Assembly: GCA_010672825.2 (NCBI GenBank)
Contig: JAAHFU020000002.1
Span: forward strand, 260,001 to 324,000
Source: Leptolyngbya sp. SIO1E4
GTDB lineage: Bacteria; Cyanobacteriota; Cyanobacteriia; Phormidesmidales; Phormidesmidaceae
Direction of reading: 5' to 3'
DNA length: 64,000 nucleotides
Numbering within the stretch: position 1 is the stretch's first letter; each line of letters opens with the position of its first letter. Of the stretch, positions 9,926 to 19,036 are shown piece after piece. The position numbers and the translations under genes were made by a program. A model generated the notes under the pieces. It saw only the letters and a list, made by a program, of their open reading frames with translations. It was not told where the DNA came from and ran no database searches.

Positions 9926-11554
9926 CTACCCTTCAATCACGAATTCCATTAAACGTCCTTGAGGACTCCCAAATCGTAACTGAGTCCCAGACTTTAAGGA
10001 CACTTCCTGGCGGTGAATGTGTCGCCAACCCTTCTCGCTATGGCAAAACGTTCCGTAGCGCGAATCGTCCCTCAGGTAATAGGCTGTTTGCATGGGAGGG
10101 GTGTCTCCTTGTCCAGGAAACTGGCGACCGAAAATCTCTGCGTGATTGCTGGATACCCAAGGTTCGGAAATGACTAAGTCATTTTCTGGTCGCCGACCCA
10201 CGCGCATAACGCCGCCATAGATATGCCAAATCAGGCTAGGGTCTTCGACTGCTCGAATGGCTGCTAGCGGCCTTATCGGCCCGCCCTCTCCTGGAAGGCG
10301 AGTGATATCTGTGTCTAGGGCCGAGAGGAGTTGACTCTCAAAGTCAGGATGGACGTAGAGTACAGGCAGCGTCCAAGCAGGTTGGTTGAATTTATAGAGA
10401 GTCAGCAGATGTTGGCGGGCGATCGCCACTGCCCGATCTACCGGGTTGCGTTCAGCTAAGGCTTGGGAAAAGACTTGGATAAAGCTTAAGGCTTCTTCAT
10501 CTGCAATGGAATCGCGCATGGCGAGGACTGCAGGAACCCCATGATGCAGCAACACCTCTGCCAGGCTGCTACGGGGAATAGGCTGCTGTTGTTGCTGATC
10601 GGGTTGGGCTCCCCAGCAGGTATTAAAGACGGCTAGCTTTACGCGGCAGCGGGTGAGCACCTGGGCCAACTCCGTGCCATTAAGCTGGGCCTGCTCTCGC
10701 AAAAAAAGTAACCCCCCATCAGGAGCGGGTACCCCATGTCCTGCATAAAAAAAGATGCTGTAACGTCCCCGCTCCAGAGCCCTAATTAATTCGGCAGGGG
10801 ATGGACGGAGCAACACATCGACCTGACAGGGCACCATCATGCCCCGGTTGCGGATGCCAGAAGAGACTTCCCCTTGGAGGATACGCTTCAGCATATCGGC
10901 CTCTGCTTCCAGCTGCAGCATGGCTGCTGGGTCTGAAGATGCGCCTGCGGGACTGACGATGTCTTCTTCCCCTAAAACCAATAAAATTTTGAGATTTTGA
11001 TCCAGATCAAAAGCAGGGAGTGGATCTACATCACTGGTGGTGCGACTAAAGCGAATGTTCTCACCGAGAGACAGGGCTTGGCGTCCCGGCTGAGGTTGCA
11101 TAATTTCCCAGGGGATGGCAATCAGGTCGGGATCGCGAATATCTAAATAGAGACACAGTGGGCTGCCCTGTCCCAGGGCCATGCCCAAACTTTGATCAAG
11201 GCTGCTTTGAATGGCCCCGTCGAACAGCCATTGCCAGAGCCGGATGCCCAGGGTTTGCATTAAACGACTGGTGTAACTGCGCTTTGTGGCAGTCGGATCG
11301 TCAATTAAGTCTTCAGTGACAAACTGGGGTACATAGGCTGACGGCACATGGGGAACCTGTGGCAATCCACGCAACGAGAAGAACTGTAGCCAGTTTTGCC
11401 AAAGGTATTTGAGTTCGTCTGTCCAAATACGGTCGTGATGTACATAGCCGCCTGGATAGGGGGCTTCAACCACCCAAATAGCATAGTGATCCGCTGCGGC
11501 AGAAGATAGCCGCTCAATGGCGAGGCGCAGGCGGATAGGCTCAACGGATGGCAT
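9926..11554 (-). CDS. CHAT-domain protease-like protein with C-terminal FHA domain
   Basis: Protein of 542 residues in two parts. Residues about 100-400 form a CHAT domain (caspase-like fold) with the expected His-Cys pair: H273 in FFYAGHGVP and C313 in AVFNTCWGAQ. Residues about 445-540 form a forkhead-associated domain, which binds phosphothreonine, with GVMRVGRRPENDLVIS, VSSNHAEI and DDSRYGTF; the usual Asn of the last motif is Tyr. ATG 11554 is preferred over a TTG three codons earlier. It lies 57 bp behind the PP2C phosphatase gene on the same strand and is probably cotranscribed. Inference: a protease-like effector controlled by Ser/Thr phosphorylation. Substrate unknown. Confidence 0.85.
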   Translation of the reverse strand: MPSVEPIRLRLAIERLSSAAADHYAIWVVEAPYPGGYVHHDRIWTDELKYLWQNWLQFFSLRGLPQVPHVPSAYVPQFVTEDLIDDPTATKRSYTSRLMQTLGIRLWQWLFDGAIQSSLDQSLGMALGQGSPLCLYLDIRDPDLIAIPWEIMQPQPGRQALSLGENIRFSRTTSDVDPLPAFDLDQNLKILLVLGEEDIVSPAGASSDPAAMLQLEAEADMLKRILQGEVSSGIRNRGMMVPCQVDVLLRPSPAELIRALERGRYSIFFYAGHGVPAPDGGLLFLREQAQLNGTELAQVLTRCRVKLAVFNTCWGAQPDQQQQQPIPRSSLAEVLLHHGVPAVLAMRDSIADEEALSFIQVFSQALAERNPVDRAVAIARQHLLTLYKFNQPAWTLPVLYVHPDFESQLLSALDTDITRLPGEGGPIRPLAAIRAVEDPSLIWHIYGGVMRVGRRPENDLVISEPWVSSNHAEIFGRQFPGQGDTPPMQTAYYLRDDSRYGTFCHSEKGWRHIHRQEVSLKSGTQLRFGSPQGRLMEFVIEG

Positions 11555-11611
11555 CAAAAGCAATTATGGGCAAAAAAACATGGACGCGGAAGCAGCGAAT
11601 CAGCGCAGGGA

Positions 11612-13882
11612 TTAGTCAGTACACAATCCCTGTTGATCTGGTGATGTGTCAAGCAATCGATCTGCAAAGTTGGGTAAAGATGTCTCTAGTAGCCACCCTT
11701 GATCGCCAGGCTGGGCCAGAGTAAGGGCGCGATCGCCTTCGATCTCTGGCAAATTTATCGATGTTGTGGGCAACGGAGCTGCCTCTGGGGTAACCCCATT
11801 TTCTGCCACCTCCGTAGAGGTGGAACAGACTTCTAGACGCACCCATAATTGATTGTTAGGGGTTCTTTGTCGGCCAATCACTTGAACAATACTACCAATC
11901 GGTAAAATGCTTTCTGGCAAATCGACAGCGGTGGGAACCTCAGGCACTGGGGGAGCCTCTGTCACAGTCATTGTTGCTGCGGTTTCATTGTCTAGATGCG
12001 ATTGAATCTGCAAATAATCGCCTACGGAAAAATCACCCGTCTGGGAGCCTTGAGTCGTCTCGGGATCAGGCGTGATATCGGGCGTCTGAGTCGAACTTGG
12101 TGGTGCGGCAGAAGGAGAGAGCGTTTCTCCCGTTTCTCCTGTCTCCAGGGGAGCGATGCGTGCCATTTGCTGGATCGTTTCCCAGTAATAAGCGGCTACT
12201 CCGGCCAATGCTGCCAGGATCGCGCCAATCAACAGCCAAGAAAAAACAGGCCAACTCCGATCCCTGGTGGGAAGTGCTGGCGTCAGTTCCTGGGTGGCTA
12301 CCGGAGGGGGGAGGGGGGCTGCAGTGAGCCGACTGGCGAGGTCAACGGGCACAGTCGCCCCTTTGCGTGAAGATTCTGGTACGACTCTTAGGAGACTAAC
12401 CGTGACATTGTCGTGACCATTATGGAGATTAGCGAGCTCGATCAGCCGTTTACTCGCTGCAGCAACATCGAGATCACCGGTTACCACAGGCTGCAATTCT
12501 GTTGTCCACAATTGTTCTACCAGCCCATGATCGCTCAACCCATCTGAACAAAGTAAAAAGACTGATTCCGATGCTAGGGGATAAAGTTCTACGGTAGGTC
12601 GTAAATGACGGGAATCGGCCATGCCCAGGGCCTGTACCAGTGCCCCCGAACCTGGAGCTTGTAAGGCATCTGGATAGAGCCCCAACCCCAAGCGCGTTTC
12701 ACGGGTCGCAACGTCGTCATCAAGGGTGATTTGGCGGCAACTGTATAGGCGTACTCGGTAGGCCCGGCTATCGCCTAAATGGGCAATGTAGAGCCTAGCC
12801 CCGTAGATCAAGGCAATCACAATGGTTGTGCCCATGCGATCGCGATCCTCCCGCTGATCGGCATCATTACGGGTGGTGATCACCTGATTGGCCGCAAAAA
12901 TGGCTTGTTCTAACCCAGACACGATGTCTGCATGGGGCAAATTAGGCATCGAGATGATTGCCTGAAGATGCTGCGTGACCTCATCAATCGCAATTTGAGA
13001 GGCAATATTGCCCCCTTGATGCCCACCAATGCCGTCGCAGACCACGACAAAGGGGGCTGGCGCGGCAGCAGACATTGTGCCTGCTTTCACTGAGACGCTA
13101 CTGACCGAGCCACTGGGAGGGTAGCACGCGTCTTCGTTGCGTTGGCGTGTAGGCCCCTGATCAGAATAGGTGGCAAACCGAACCGATGCCCCTTGGTTCG
13201 CAGCGACAAAGTCTAGGGCATGGGTCAGTGAGTCGACTAACCCCATGGCGGATCCTTGTCCGGAGATGAGAGTATCGATCAGCCGAGTCAAATAGCTCCG
13301 CAATGATTTGGCGGCAGTCTGCACCAGTGGCTGCCACTGATGGCCCAAATCTATTAAGGTGGGTAGCTCATCTGTGATTTGCAAAGACAATAGCCGAATG
13401 TCTTCTGCCTCGACGCGAACGTTCTGCCAGTCTAGTAGGGTTGCCGCGACCTGATTGTCTGTAAAGGGCTGCCACAGCCTGGCTATTTGCCAGAGCCAGG
13501 AAACCTGCTTCAGGGCCGATGCCTGAGCCCATTCAGACGGCAAGGTGGAAAGCAGTGACGGAATTTCGGCTGCCGATCTCCCCTGAGCCCTGACCGGTAC
13601 CTCCTCTAGCAACAAGAGTGACTCCCCAGTGTGGGGGAGCAAAACTTCCGTAAAGGGGCGGGGAACTGCCACTAGAAAGGGGGAAAGGGATAAGTAGGGC
13701 TGGGCTAGGGGCGGCACCGTCTCCAGCGGGACAGGTGGATGTGCAGGGGAGGTGTCTAGCAGAAGGGGAAACTGCAGAACCTGATAGCGCCCAGCGAGCA
13801 GCGTTCCCTTCTCTAAGGGAGTAGACACAGACCCCTGTGCCCACAAATATCGGTGCACAATCGGCATTTGCAAACTTGGCAT
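11612..13882 (-). CDS. PP2C-type Ser/Thr phosphatase, membrane-anchored multidomain
   Basis: Protein of 756 residues. The PP2C domain (about 235-510) shows all metal-binding motifs: TRQRNEDAC, VVVCDGIGGHQGG, the RMGTTIV and HLGDSRAYRVR strands, LLCSDGLSDH and GHDNVTV. About 230 residues precede it, including GTLLAGRYQVL, which resembles the start of a protein-kinase fold but without catalytic motifs. After PP2C comes a Pro-rich linker, one membrane segment (WPVFSWLLIGAILAALAGVA) and a C-terminal part with an SH3-like VIGRQRTPNNQLWVRLEV stretch. It would dephosphorylate pSer/pThr proteins in the cytoplasm. ATG 13882 or 13867. It is upstream of the CHAT-FHA gene. Confidence 0.92.
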   Translation of the reverse strand: MPSLQMPIVHRYLWAQGSVSTPLEKGTLLAGRYQVLQFPLLLDTSPAHPPVPLETVPPLAQPYLSLSPFLVAVPRPFTEVLLPHTGESLLLLEEVPVRAQGRSAAEIPSLLSTLPSEWAQASALKQVSWLWQIARLWQPFTDNQVAATLLDWQNVRVEAEDIRLLSLQITDELPTLIDLGHQWQPLVQTAAKSLRSYLTRLIDTLISGQGSAMGLVDSLTHALDFVAANQGASVRFATYSDQGPTRQRNEDACYPPSGSVSSVSVKAGTMSAAAPAPFVVVCDGIGGHQGGNIASQIAIDEVTQHLQAIISMPNLPHADIVSGLEQAIFAANQVITTRNDADQREDRDRMGTTIVIALIYGARLYIAHLGDSRAYRVRLYSCRQITLDDDVATRETRLGLGLYPDALQAPGSGALVQALGMADSRHLRPTVELYPLASESVFLLCSDGLSDHGLVEQLWTTELQPVVTGDLDVAAASKRLIELANLHNGHDNVTVSLLRVVPESSRKGATVPVDLASRLTAAPLPPPVATQELTPALPTRDRSWPVFSWLLIGAILAALAGVAAYYWETIQQMARIAPLETGETGETLSPSAAPPSSTQTPDITPDPETTQGSQTGDFSVGDYLQIQSHLDNETAATMTVTEAPPVPEVPTAVDLPESILPIGSIVQVIGRQRTPNNQLWVRLEVCSTSTEVAENGVTPEAAPLPTTSINLPEIEGDRALTLAQPGDQGWLLETSLPNFADRLLDTSPDQQGLCTD

Positions 13883-13979
13883 ATTTTGCGATCGCTGGGG
13901 TTAGCAGCCCGACAGCCCGAGAGGGATACAGTAGATCACTTAGCAGCAAACAATATCACGAAGCGTGCAAACAAGCCTC

Positions 13980-14330
13980 CTAAGAGTCACGACTGGTTTC
14001 AGAGACGACTTTCGGTAAGCCCATACTGTAATTCATAACGCGGCTTCTAAGGTTGTAGCTAATCTCTCCGGCTTGCAAAAGCTGTCTGACAAAATGCTCC
14101 AGATCTGAGCCAATTCGGCGCAGGTTATAGTCAGTCAACTCCGCCCCGTTCGCAGCCTCGACTAAACGCTCAAATTCCTGATTCACTTTCTGGAGGGCTT
14201 CGTCCGTCCAGTTGAATTCATCATCGGGATCGACATCCAAAGTCAACACAGACTCACTGGGAATCAGGTCATCATTTTCAATCTCAGCAGCATAGATAAA
14301 AATGTGGCGAGTTGTTGATTTCAGCAGCAT
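13980..14330 (-). CDS. ndhM: NAD(P)H-quinone oxidoreductase subunit M
   Basis: Peripheral stromal/cytoplasmic subunit specific to the photosynthetic NDH-1 complex, which moves electrons from ferredoxin to plastoquinone in cyclic flow and respiration. Diagnostic stretches are MLLKSTTRHIFIYAAE, VLTLDVDPDDEFNW and LTDYNLRRIGSDLEHFVR, ending in YNLRSRVMNYSMGLPKV. I use ATG 14330, giving 116 residues, the family's usual length; an upstream in-frame start at 14390 adds 20 unrelated residues. The gene is monocistronic, and its upstream region faces the histidine phosphatase gene. Confidence 0.95.
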   Translation of the reverse strand: MLLKSTTRHIFIYAAEIENDDLIPSESVLTLDVDPDDEFNWTDEALQKVNQEFERLVEAANGAELTDYNLRRIGSDLEHFVRQLLQAGEISYNLRSRVMNYSMGLPKVVSETSRDS

Positions 14331-14533
14331 TGAACTTAATAAAAATGGACAATTAGCTAGACCTGATAGCCATTGTAAGGGTATGAGCAAGCCTTACTGA
14401 TATTGATAGCTGTCGGAGCTGATTATCGAGACCAATGGGGTTCGGTGTGTACACTGGCCCTGGCCTGGGGCGCACAGCTCCGTTAAAAAGAGAGTCTCTG
14501 TTAAGGAAAAGAGGTCAATTTTACCCAACGCCA

Positions 14534-15301
14534 ATGCTGAAGCTTCTGTTTATTCGTCACGGGGAATCGACGGGCAATCGTGACAAACGAATGGCCAGTC
14601 ATAGAGAGGATGGTTTAACCCCTAAGGGCCAACAACAGTGCCAACATCTGGCTGGCTACCTTTACCGGCAGAGCTGGCAACCCAGTCACCTTTATACTAG
14701 TCCGCTGCGCCGGGGCCTTGAGTCGTTGGCTTACCTGCTAGCGCCTTGGGGATGGTCATTACCGGCAGGCTTAGGCAATGTTGGCAATGTTAAGGAGATC
14801 AATCAGCGCCGCATCACCTCCAATGGGGCCAGACTGCCAGCTTTGCCCTTAAGGCATTTCGAGAACGTTACCGTGTCTGAGCAACTCACGGAATTTCAAG
14901 CCGGGATTTTAACTGGGTTAACGTGGGCAGAGGCCAAGCAGCAATACCCTCTCCTGTGTCATACCTTGGAAACATCTCAGGACTGGGTCGCGATTCCTGG
15001 GGCTGAAACCCCCCTTGACGGGCGGACGCGGGCGCAGCAATTTGTCCAACAGCTGCTGGCTAAGCACCGCGCGGGGGATGCTGTCTGGATTATGTCGCAC
15101 TACTGGATTATGGAACATCTCGTGGCTGCTTTAATGGGGTGCGATCGCACCTGGCAGTTGTCCATCCCTAACACGGCGTTATTCGAGTTTTGGATAGATC
15201 GCGATCGCTGGTGGCAAACAGAAATGACGGTGGGGATCAGAGACTTTTGGCATATAAAGCGATTTGGCGACTGCCCACATCTCAAGACCGCTGACTTGTG
15301 A
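14534..15301 (+). CDS. Histidine phosphatase (phosphoglycerate mutase-like) family protein
   Basis: Soluble enzyme of 255 residues. The RHGES motif near the N-terminus holds the His that becomes phosphorylated, TSPLRRGLES supplies the second Arg, and MSHYWIMEHL carries the second catalytic His. A longer than usual insertion (about residues 75-135) separates the core motifs. Members act on phosphoglycerates, alpha-ribazole phosphate or other small phosphates; the substrate cannot be told. ATG 14534 starts directly before LKLLFIRHG; an upstream in-frame ATG at 14435 adds 33 unlikely residues. Confidence 0.85.
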   Translation: MLKLLFIRHGESTGNRDKRMASHREDGLTPKGQQQCQHLAGYLYRQSWQPSHLYTSPLRRGLESLAYLLAPWGWSLPAGLGNVGNVKEINQRRITSNGARLPALPLRHFENVTVSEQLTEFQAGILTGLTWAEAKQQYPLLCHTLETSQDWVAIPGAETPLDGRTRAQQFVQQLLAKHRAGDAVWIMSHYWIMEHLVAALMGCDRTWQLSIPNTALFEFWIDRDRWWQTEMTVGIRDFWHIKRFGDCPHLKTADL

Positions 15302-15394
15302 GCCCAATTTGGGCGCATAAAAGAGCCCCTTTTGTTACCACATTTACGATTGCAGGTAAACTATTTTTACTCATTCGAGTTTTGCCTGCCCGCA

Positions 15395-16285
15395 ATGCAA
15401 ATGGCTCAGACAAATACAGTTAACGATATCGTCGGACAAGCACGCCAGGGGAGTGTTGCAGCCATTATTCAAGTGCTGAATGAGCGCTTGGTAGACGCTG
15501 GTATTCGAACGCGTGCGATTTTGGCCGATGGTATCTTACAGCTTCTCTGTGAAGCGCCAACGGCTGAACAACTGCCTCAGACCCAAATTGTCCACCGGGT
15601 TCGGAGCATTCTAGAAAGCCTCGCACCTCGCCACATTCGCAAGGTCAACATTAATGGCCGCATCGTGCGCGAAGAACAGCTTTTGTGGCTAGAAGAAATT
15701 ACCCGAGATCCCGAAAACCAACTGCTTTGGTCTGAGCTGATTACCCTGAAGCGTCCCAATCCTATTAAGCGTCTCTGGCAAGACTTACGGCAACCTAAAG
15801 CACAATCCAAGATTGCTGTTTCTGAGTCAACGCGTGATCAGCGCTACCAACGCTATTTTTTGCGGGGGCTGATTGGCGGTGCTAGCCTGTGCCTGCTTCT
15901 GATCTTGGTTGGCTGGGCCTTGAAACATCGGTTAGGGATTACTTGGACTCAAGCGCAACCGGTGACAGAGGCTCCCTCTGAAGAAGAGACTGGCCAAGTG
16001 GCTCTACCCCCAACCCAAGATGCGTTTGCCCAGGCAGTGAATCTGGCAGGGCAGGCTGCCACCGATGGGCAGTCTGCAACGACGCCAGCAGACTGGCTAG
16101 ACCTGGCGGCTCGTTGGCAACGGGCCTCAGACTTAATGGCAGATGTGCCACCTGAGGATACTCGATACGCAACGGCCCAAGACCGGGTCTTAGCGTATCA
16201 GCAAAATAGTGAGCAGGCACTGTTGCGAGCTGAGCAGGTGCAGCAAGCTGAAGAGGCGGCCGCCTCTGAAAATGAGGAAGAATAA
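15395..16285 (+). CDS. Conserved cyanobacterial single-pass membrane protein
   Basis: Protein of about 296 residues. The N-terminal cytoplasmic domain (about 1-130; VNDIVGQARQGSVAAIIQVLNERL, DGILQLLCEA, HIRKVNINGRIVREEQLLWLEEI) is a type seen in many cyanobacteria. One membrane segment follows (FLRGLIGGASLCLLLILVGW), then a Gln/Ala-rich helical domain with a repeat W..A..LM..VP..D.RY..A..RV..Y. That repeat recurs three or more times in the product of 32871-34757, which has the same overall plan. Function unknown. ATG 15395 or 15401. Confidence 0.78.
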   Translation: MQMAQTNTVNDIVGQARQGSVAAIIQVLNERLVDAGIRTRAILADGILQLLCEAPTAEQLPQTQIVHRVRSILESLAPRHIRKVNINGRIVREEQLLWLEEITRDPENQLLWSELITLKRPNPIKRLWQDLRQPKAQSKIAVSESTRDQRYQRYFLRGLIGGASLCLLLILVGWALKHRLGITWTQAQPVTEAPSEEETGQVALPPTQDAFAQAVNLAGQAATDGQSATTPADWLDLAARWQRASDLMADVPPEDTRYATAQDRVLAYQQNSEQALLRAEQVQQAEEAAASENEEE

Positions 16286-16314
16286 CTTGTCAGAAGGGCA
16301 AGAGGGGGTATTCG

Positions 16315-16641
16315 TTAGGGTGAGGATGGGCCAACTTGCTCAGCTAGCCAGCTAAGATAAGGCCGGGATCCTTGCTCAATCGGTAGGGCTAAAATCTCTG
16401 GTATCTCATAGGGATGAATGGTGTTGAGCTTGGCTTCGAGGGTTGCAAACTGAGCTAAATCGGTCTTAATTACTAACTGCCACTCATTATCTCGCTGGAT
16501 TTTGCCTTCCCAAGTGTAAATAGAGTGGATTGGGAACAGGTTCACACAGGCCGCTAAGCGCTCTCTTACCAGGGTTTCCGCGATCGCTTGACCGGCTTCT
16601 TGAGTATCTACTGTGACTAGCACTACACCGTACTCTACCAA
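16315..16641 (-). CDS. cutA: Divalent-ion tolerance protein CutA
   Basis: Small trimeric cytoplasmic protein of 108 residues linked to copper/divalent metal tolerance. YGVVLVTV, RLAACVNLFPIHSIYTWEGKIQ and HPYEIPEILALPI are family signatures. The likely start is the TTG at 16641 (VEYGVVLVTV...), because an AAGGAG ribosome-binding site sits 7 nt upstream of it and the family begins at this point. The GTG two codons earlier would overlap that site, and the TTG at 16674 adds 11 residues. Roles beyond metal tolerance have been proposed for the family without consensus. Confidence 0.92.
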   Translation of the reverse strand: MVEYGVVLVTVDTQEAGQAIAETLVRERLAACVNLFPIHSIYTWEGKIQRDNEWQLVIKTDLAQFATLEAKLNTIHPYEIPEILALPIEQGSRPYLSWLAEQVGPSSP

Positions 16642-16868
16642 GGTCACTCTCCTTATAGAAATCTTGGACTGCAAGTCGCTGCCAGTATTCGTGGCCTAGG
16701 CTCGATAGTCTGTCAGCAGGCGTAGCTGGGTGTTCTAGAACGTCGGTTCAGCCCTACAAGAATCCTGGTTTCTAGTGAGGATCAACAGCGGGAATGGGGG
16801 AATTGAGCAACAAAACCAGGGGTCTGAACCGGTACCCTGGCTGCTGTCATCAACTGTTTAGTTGGGAC

Positions 16869-17858
16869 TTAAAAGGGAACCTGCTCAACGAATTGAGAAT
16901 GATCCAGCGTTTCACGGGTTAACTGATTACTCCAGATTGTGGAGCCAGTCGCTAACTGATATAGCTCTAATCGAGCGCTTTGAGGCAAGATGGCATTGGT
17001 AAATTCTGCGCCCTCTATGGATATTGCCTCTAAGACTGTCCCTGCCAGATTGGCATGGGTCAAATCCGCTCGCGTCAGGTTGACCTCGTTCATCTGAGCA
17101 TGCCAAAAGACTGCCCCTGTTAGGTTGGCGCTGGTGAAATTGGCTTGATATAGACTGGACTCTCTTAAGGTCGCAAAGCTGAGATTAGCGGATGTAAAGT
17201 TGACCTGGTTTAGCTGTGCGCCATTGAGCTTGGCCTCTTTGAGATTAACTCCGCTGAGATCCATCCCTTGGAAGTTCACCCCGTTGAGATAGGCTCCTTG
17301 CAGATCCGCGTCTCCTAACAAGGTATGCCCTAAGGCAGCCCCACTAAGACGAGTGCCGCTGAGATTGGCCCACGCCAGATTCGCATGTCTAAGATCAGCC
17401 CCTCGTAGGTTGGCCCCTTGGAGATTCGCACCGCACAAATTTGCACCTCTCAAGGTAGCCCCCCGAAGATTGGCATGGCCAAGGTTAGCCCCACTGAGCT
17501 TGGCTTCAGAGAGGTCTGATTTGACCATAAACGCTCCCCGCAGGTTTGCTTTGTGCAAATTAGCCCGCTGCAAGTTTGCTTCGCTAAGCTTGGCAAAACT
17601 GCCATCAATACGATGTAGATTAGCGCTGAAAAGATTGGCTTTGGTGAGAAATGCCCGGCGAAACACCGCCCCAATGAGACTCGCCTGTTGTAAATTGACT
17701 TCAACCAGAATGCGCTGACTCAGGTCAACACCACAGAGGTGAATTCCGCCAAAGTCGCGGTAGCCAGATTCATAGAGTTCTAGAAAGTAACTGGCATTCA
17801 TTGCGAAGTGACCTAGCGCTAGACGCCGGCTGCGTCGGTGAAGGTTAGAAATAAACAC
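16869..17858 (-). CDS. Pentapeptide-repeat protein
   Basis: About 329 residues, nearly all consisting of A(D/N)LXX pentapeptides (for example ANLRGADLRHANLAWANL), which fold as a right-handed quadrilateral beta-helix. A short N-terminal segment (MNASYFLELYESGYRDFGGIHL) and a non-repeat C-terminal tail flank the array. The start may be GTG 17858 or ATG 17801, and the latter gives the family-like MNASYFLELY opening. Cyanobacterial genomes carry many such proteins; most have unknown roles and there is no sign of a gyrase-protection type. It stands alone. Confidence 0.9.
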   Translation of the reverse strand: MFISNLHRRSRRLALGHFAMNASYFLELYESGYRDFGGIHLCGVDLSQRILVEVNLQQASLIGAVFRRAFLTKANLFSANLHRIDGSFAKLSEANLQRANLHKANLRGAFMVKSDLSEAKLSGANLGHANLRGATLRGANLCGANLQGANLRGADLRHANLAWANLSGTRLSGAALGHTLLGDADLQGAYLNGVNFQGMDLSGVNLKEAKLNGAQLNQVNFTSANLSFATLRESSLYQANFTSANLTGAVFWHAQMNEVNLTRADLTHANLAGTVLEAISIEGAEFTNAILPQSARLELYQLATGSTIWSNQLTRETLDHSQFVEQVPF

Positions 17859-18100
17859 ATCCGGTGCCCTCTCAAAGAAATGACCGTAATCACGGTGAAA
17901 TAAATGCAGTTACTAAGGAAAGGTCTTTAAAGGGGCATGTCTAAAGATGAATGTGTAGCGAGCATTGCACCTATTCACATTGAATTAATAAAGTGCACAG
18001 ATGCCGCCCTCTATCCATACCCTAGGCTGCCTTGGAATCATTGACCGAGTTCCGTTAAGTTGATTGATAATTCAGATTGAAACTTAGTAGTCGTCAGATA

Positions 18101-18739
18101 ATGCGTCGTTTTCTTTTGCTGCTACTCTGGTTGGGCTTCGTTGTGTACAGTTTTGGCTTTGCTCCCCCTGATCACCCCGATACTCTGGACTTGATCCGGC
18201 GGTTGTCTACAGGTAGTTGGGACGGCATTAACCCTGCAATTGTGGCCCTGTTCAACCTGATGGGTATTTGGCCGATGATCTACGCCTGTTTAGCTTTAAT
18301 TGACGGGCAGGGACAGCCGATTCCAGCCTAGCCCTTTGTTTTCGGGGCTTTTGGGTTAGGGGCTTTTTTACTCTTGCCCTATTTAGTGTTGAGACGCCCT
18401 AATTCTACTTTTTTGCCCCCTAAATCAAAGCTGCTTGCTCTGGTAGACGCCCGCTGGCTAGGAGGCAGTTTGCTGGCTGCGTCATTTGTCTTAATCGGCT
18501 ATGGTCTGTATGCCGGGGACTGGGGAGATTTTGTGCAGCAGTGGCAAACGAGTCGTTTCATTCACGTGATGAGCTTGGATTTCTGTCTGCTGTGGCTGCT
18601 TGTGCCTAGTTTGCTAGGGGATGACATGGCACGTCGTGGTCTCAAAGATGCTCGTCTATTCGGCCTCGTCAGTGCTATTCCTCTGCTGGGGGCGGCTGCC
18701 TACTTGGCCTTTCGCCCCAGCCTACCCGAAGCTGATTGA
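18101..18739 (+). pseudogene. Multi-pass membrane protein interrupted by an in-frame TAG
   Basis: One continuous reading frame from ATG 18101 (MRRFLLLLLWLGFVVYSFGF) to the TGA at 18737-18739, broken only by TAG at 18329-18331. The part before the stop (76 residues, two membrane segments) ends DGQGQPIPA. After the stop the frame continues at once with PFVFGAFGLGAFLLLPYLVL and two further membrane segments. A TGG-to-TAG change would account for it, since a Trp would fit before PFVFG. No frameshift exists. Function unknown; the protein resembles small hydrophobic proteins common in cyanobacteria. Readthrough or a sequencing error remain possible. Confidence 0.78.
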
Positions 18740-19036
18740 ATCAATCTTGATCGTTGCCTCGTCCGTATTTGATCAGGGAGATCATCCAGGATTATCTGAC
18801 ATTCATCGGAGACACTCAGGGAACTCTCATCTAGGCAAGGCAAGGTTTAGCAAGGCGAGGTCTAACATAGTTGAGAAAACAAAGCGATGTTGAAGAAACA
18901 GGGCGATCGCACCCTGGCAGCTGCCCTGTCGTCGTTTAATCAGAAGACTCCCGCTGTTAATAAGATCATTAGATTAATATCTATAGACTGTATATTTGGG
19001 CGCCCTGCTACGACGATTTCTGAGATTTCATGACCT

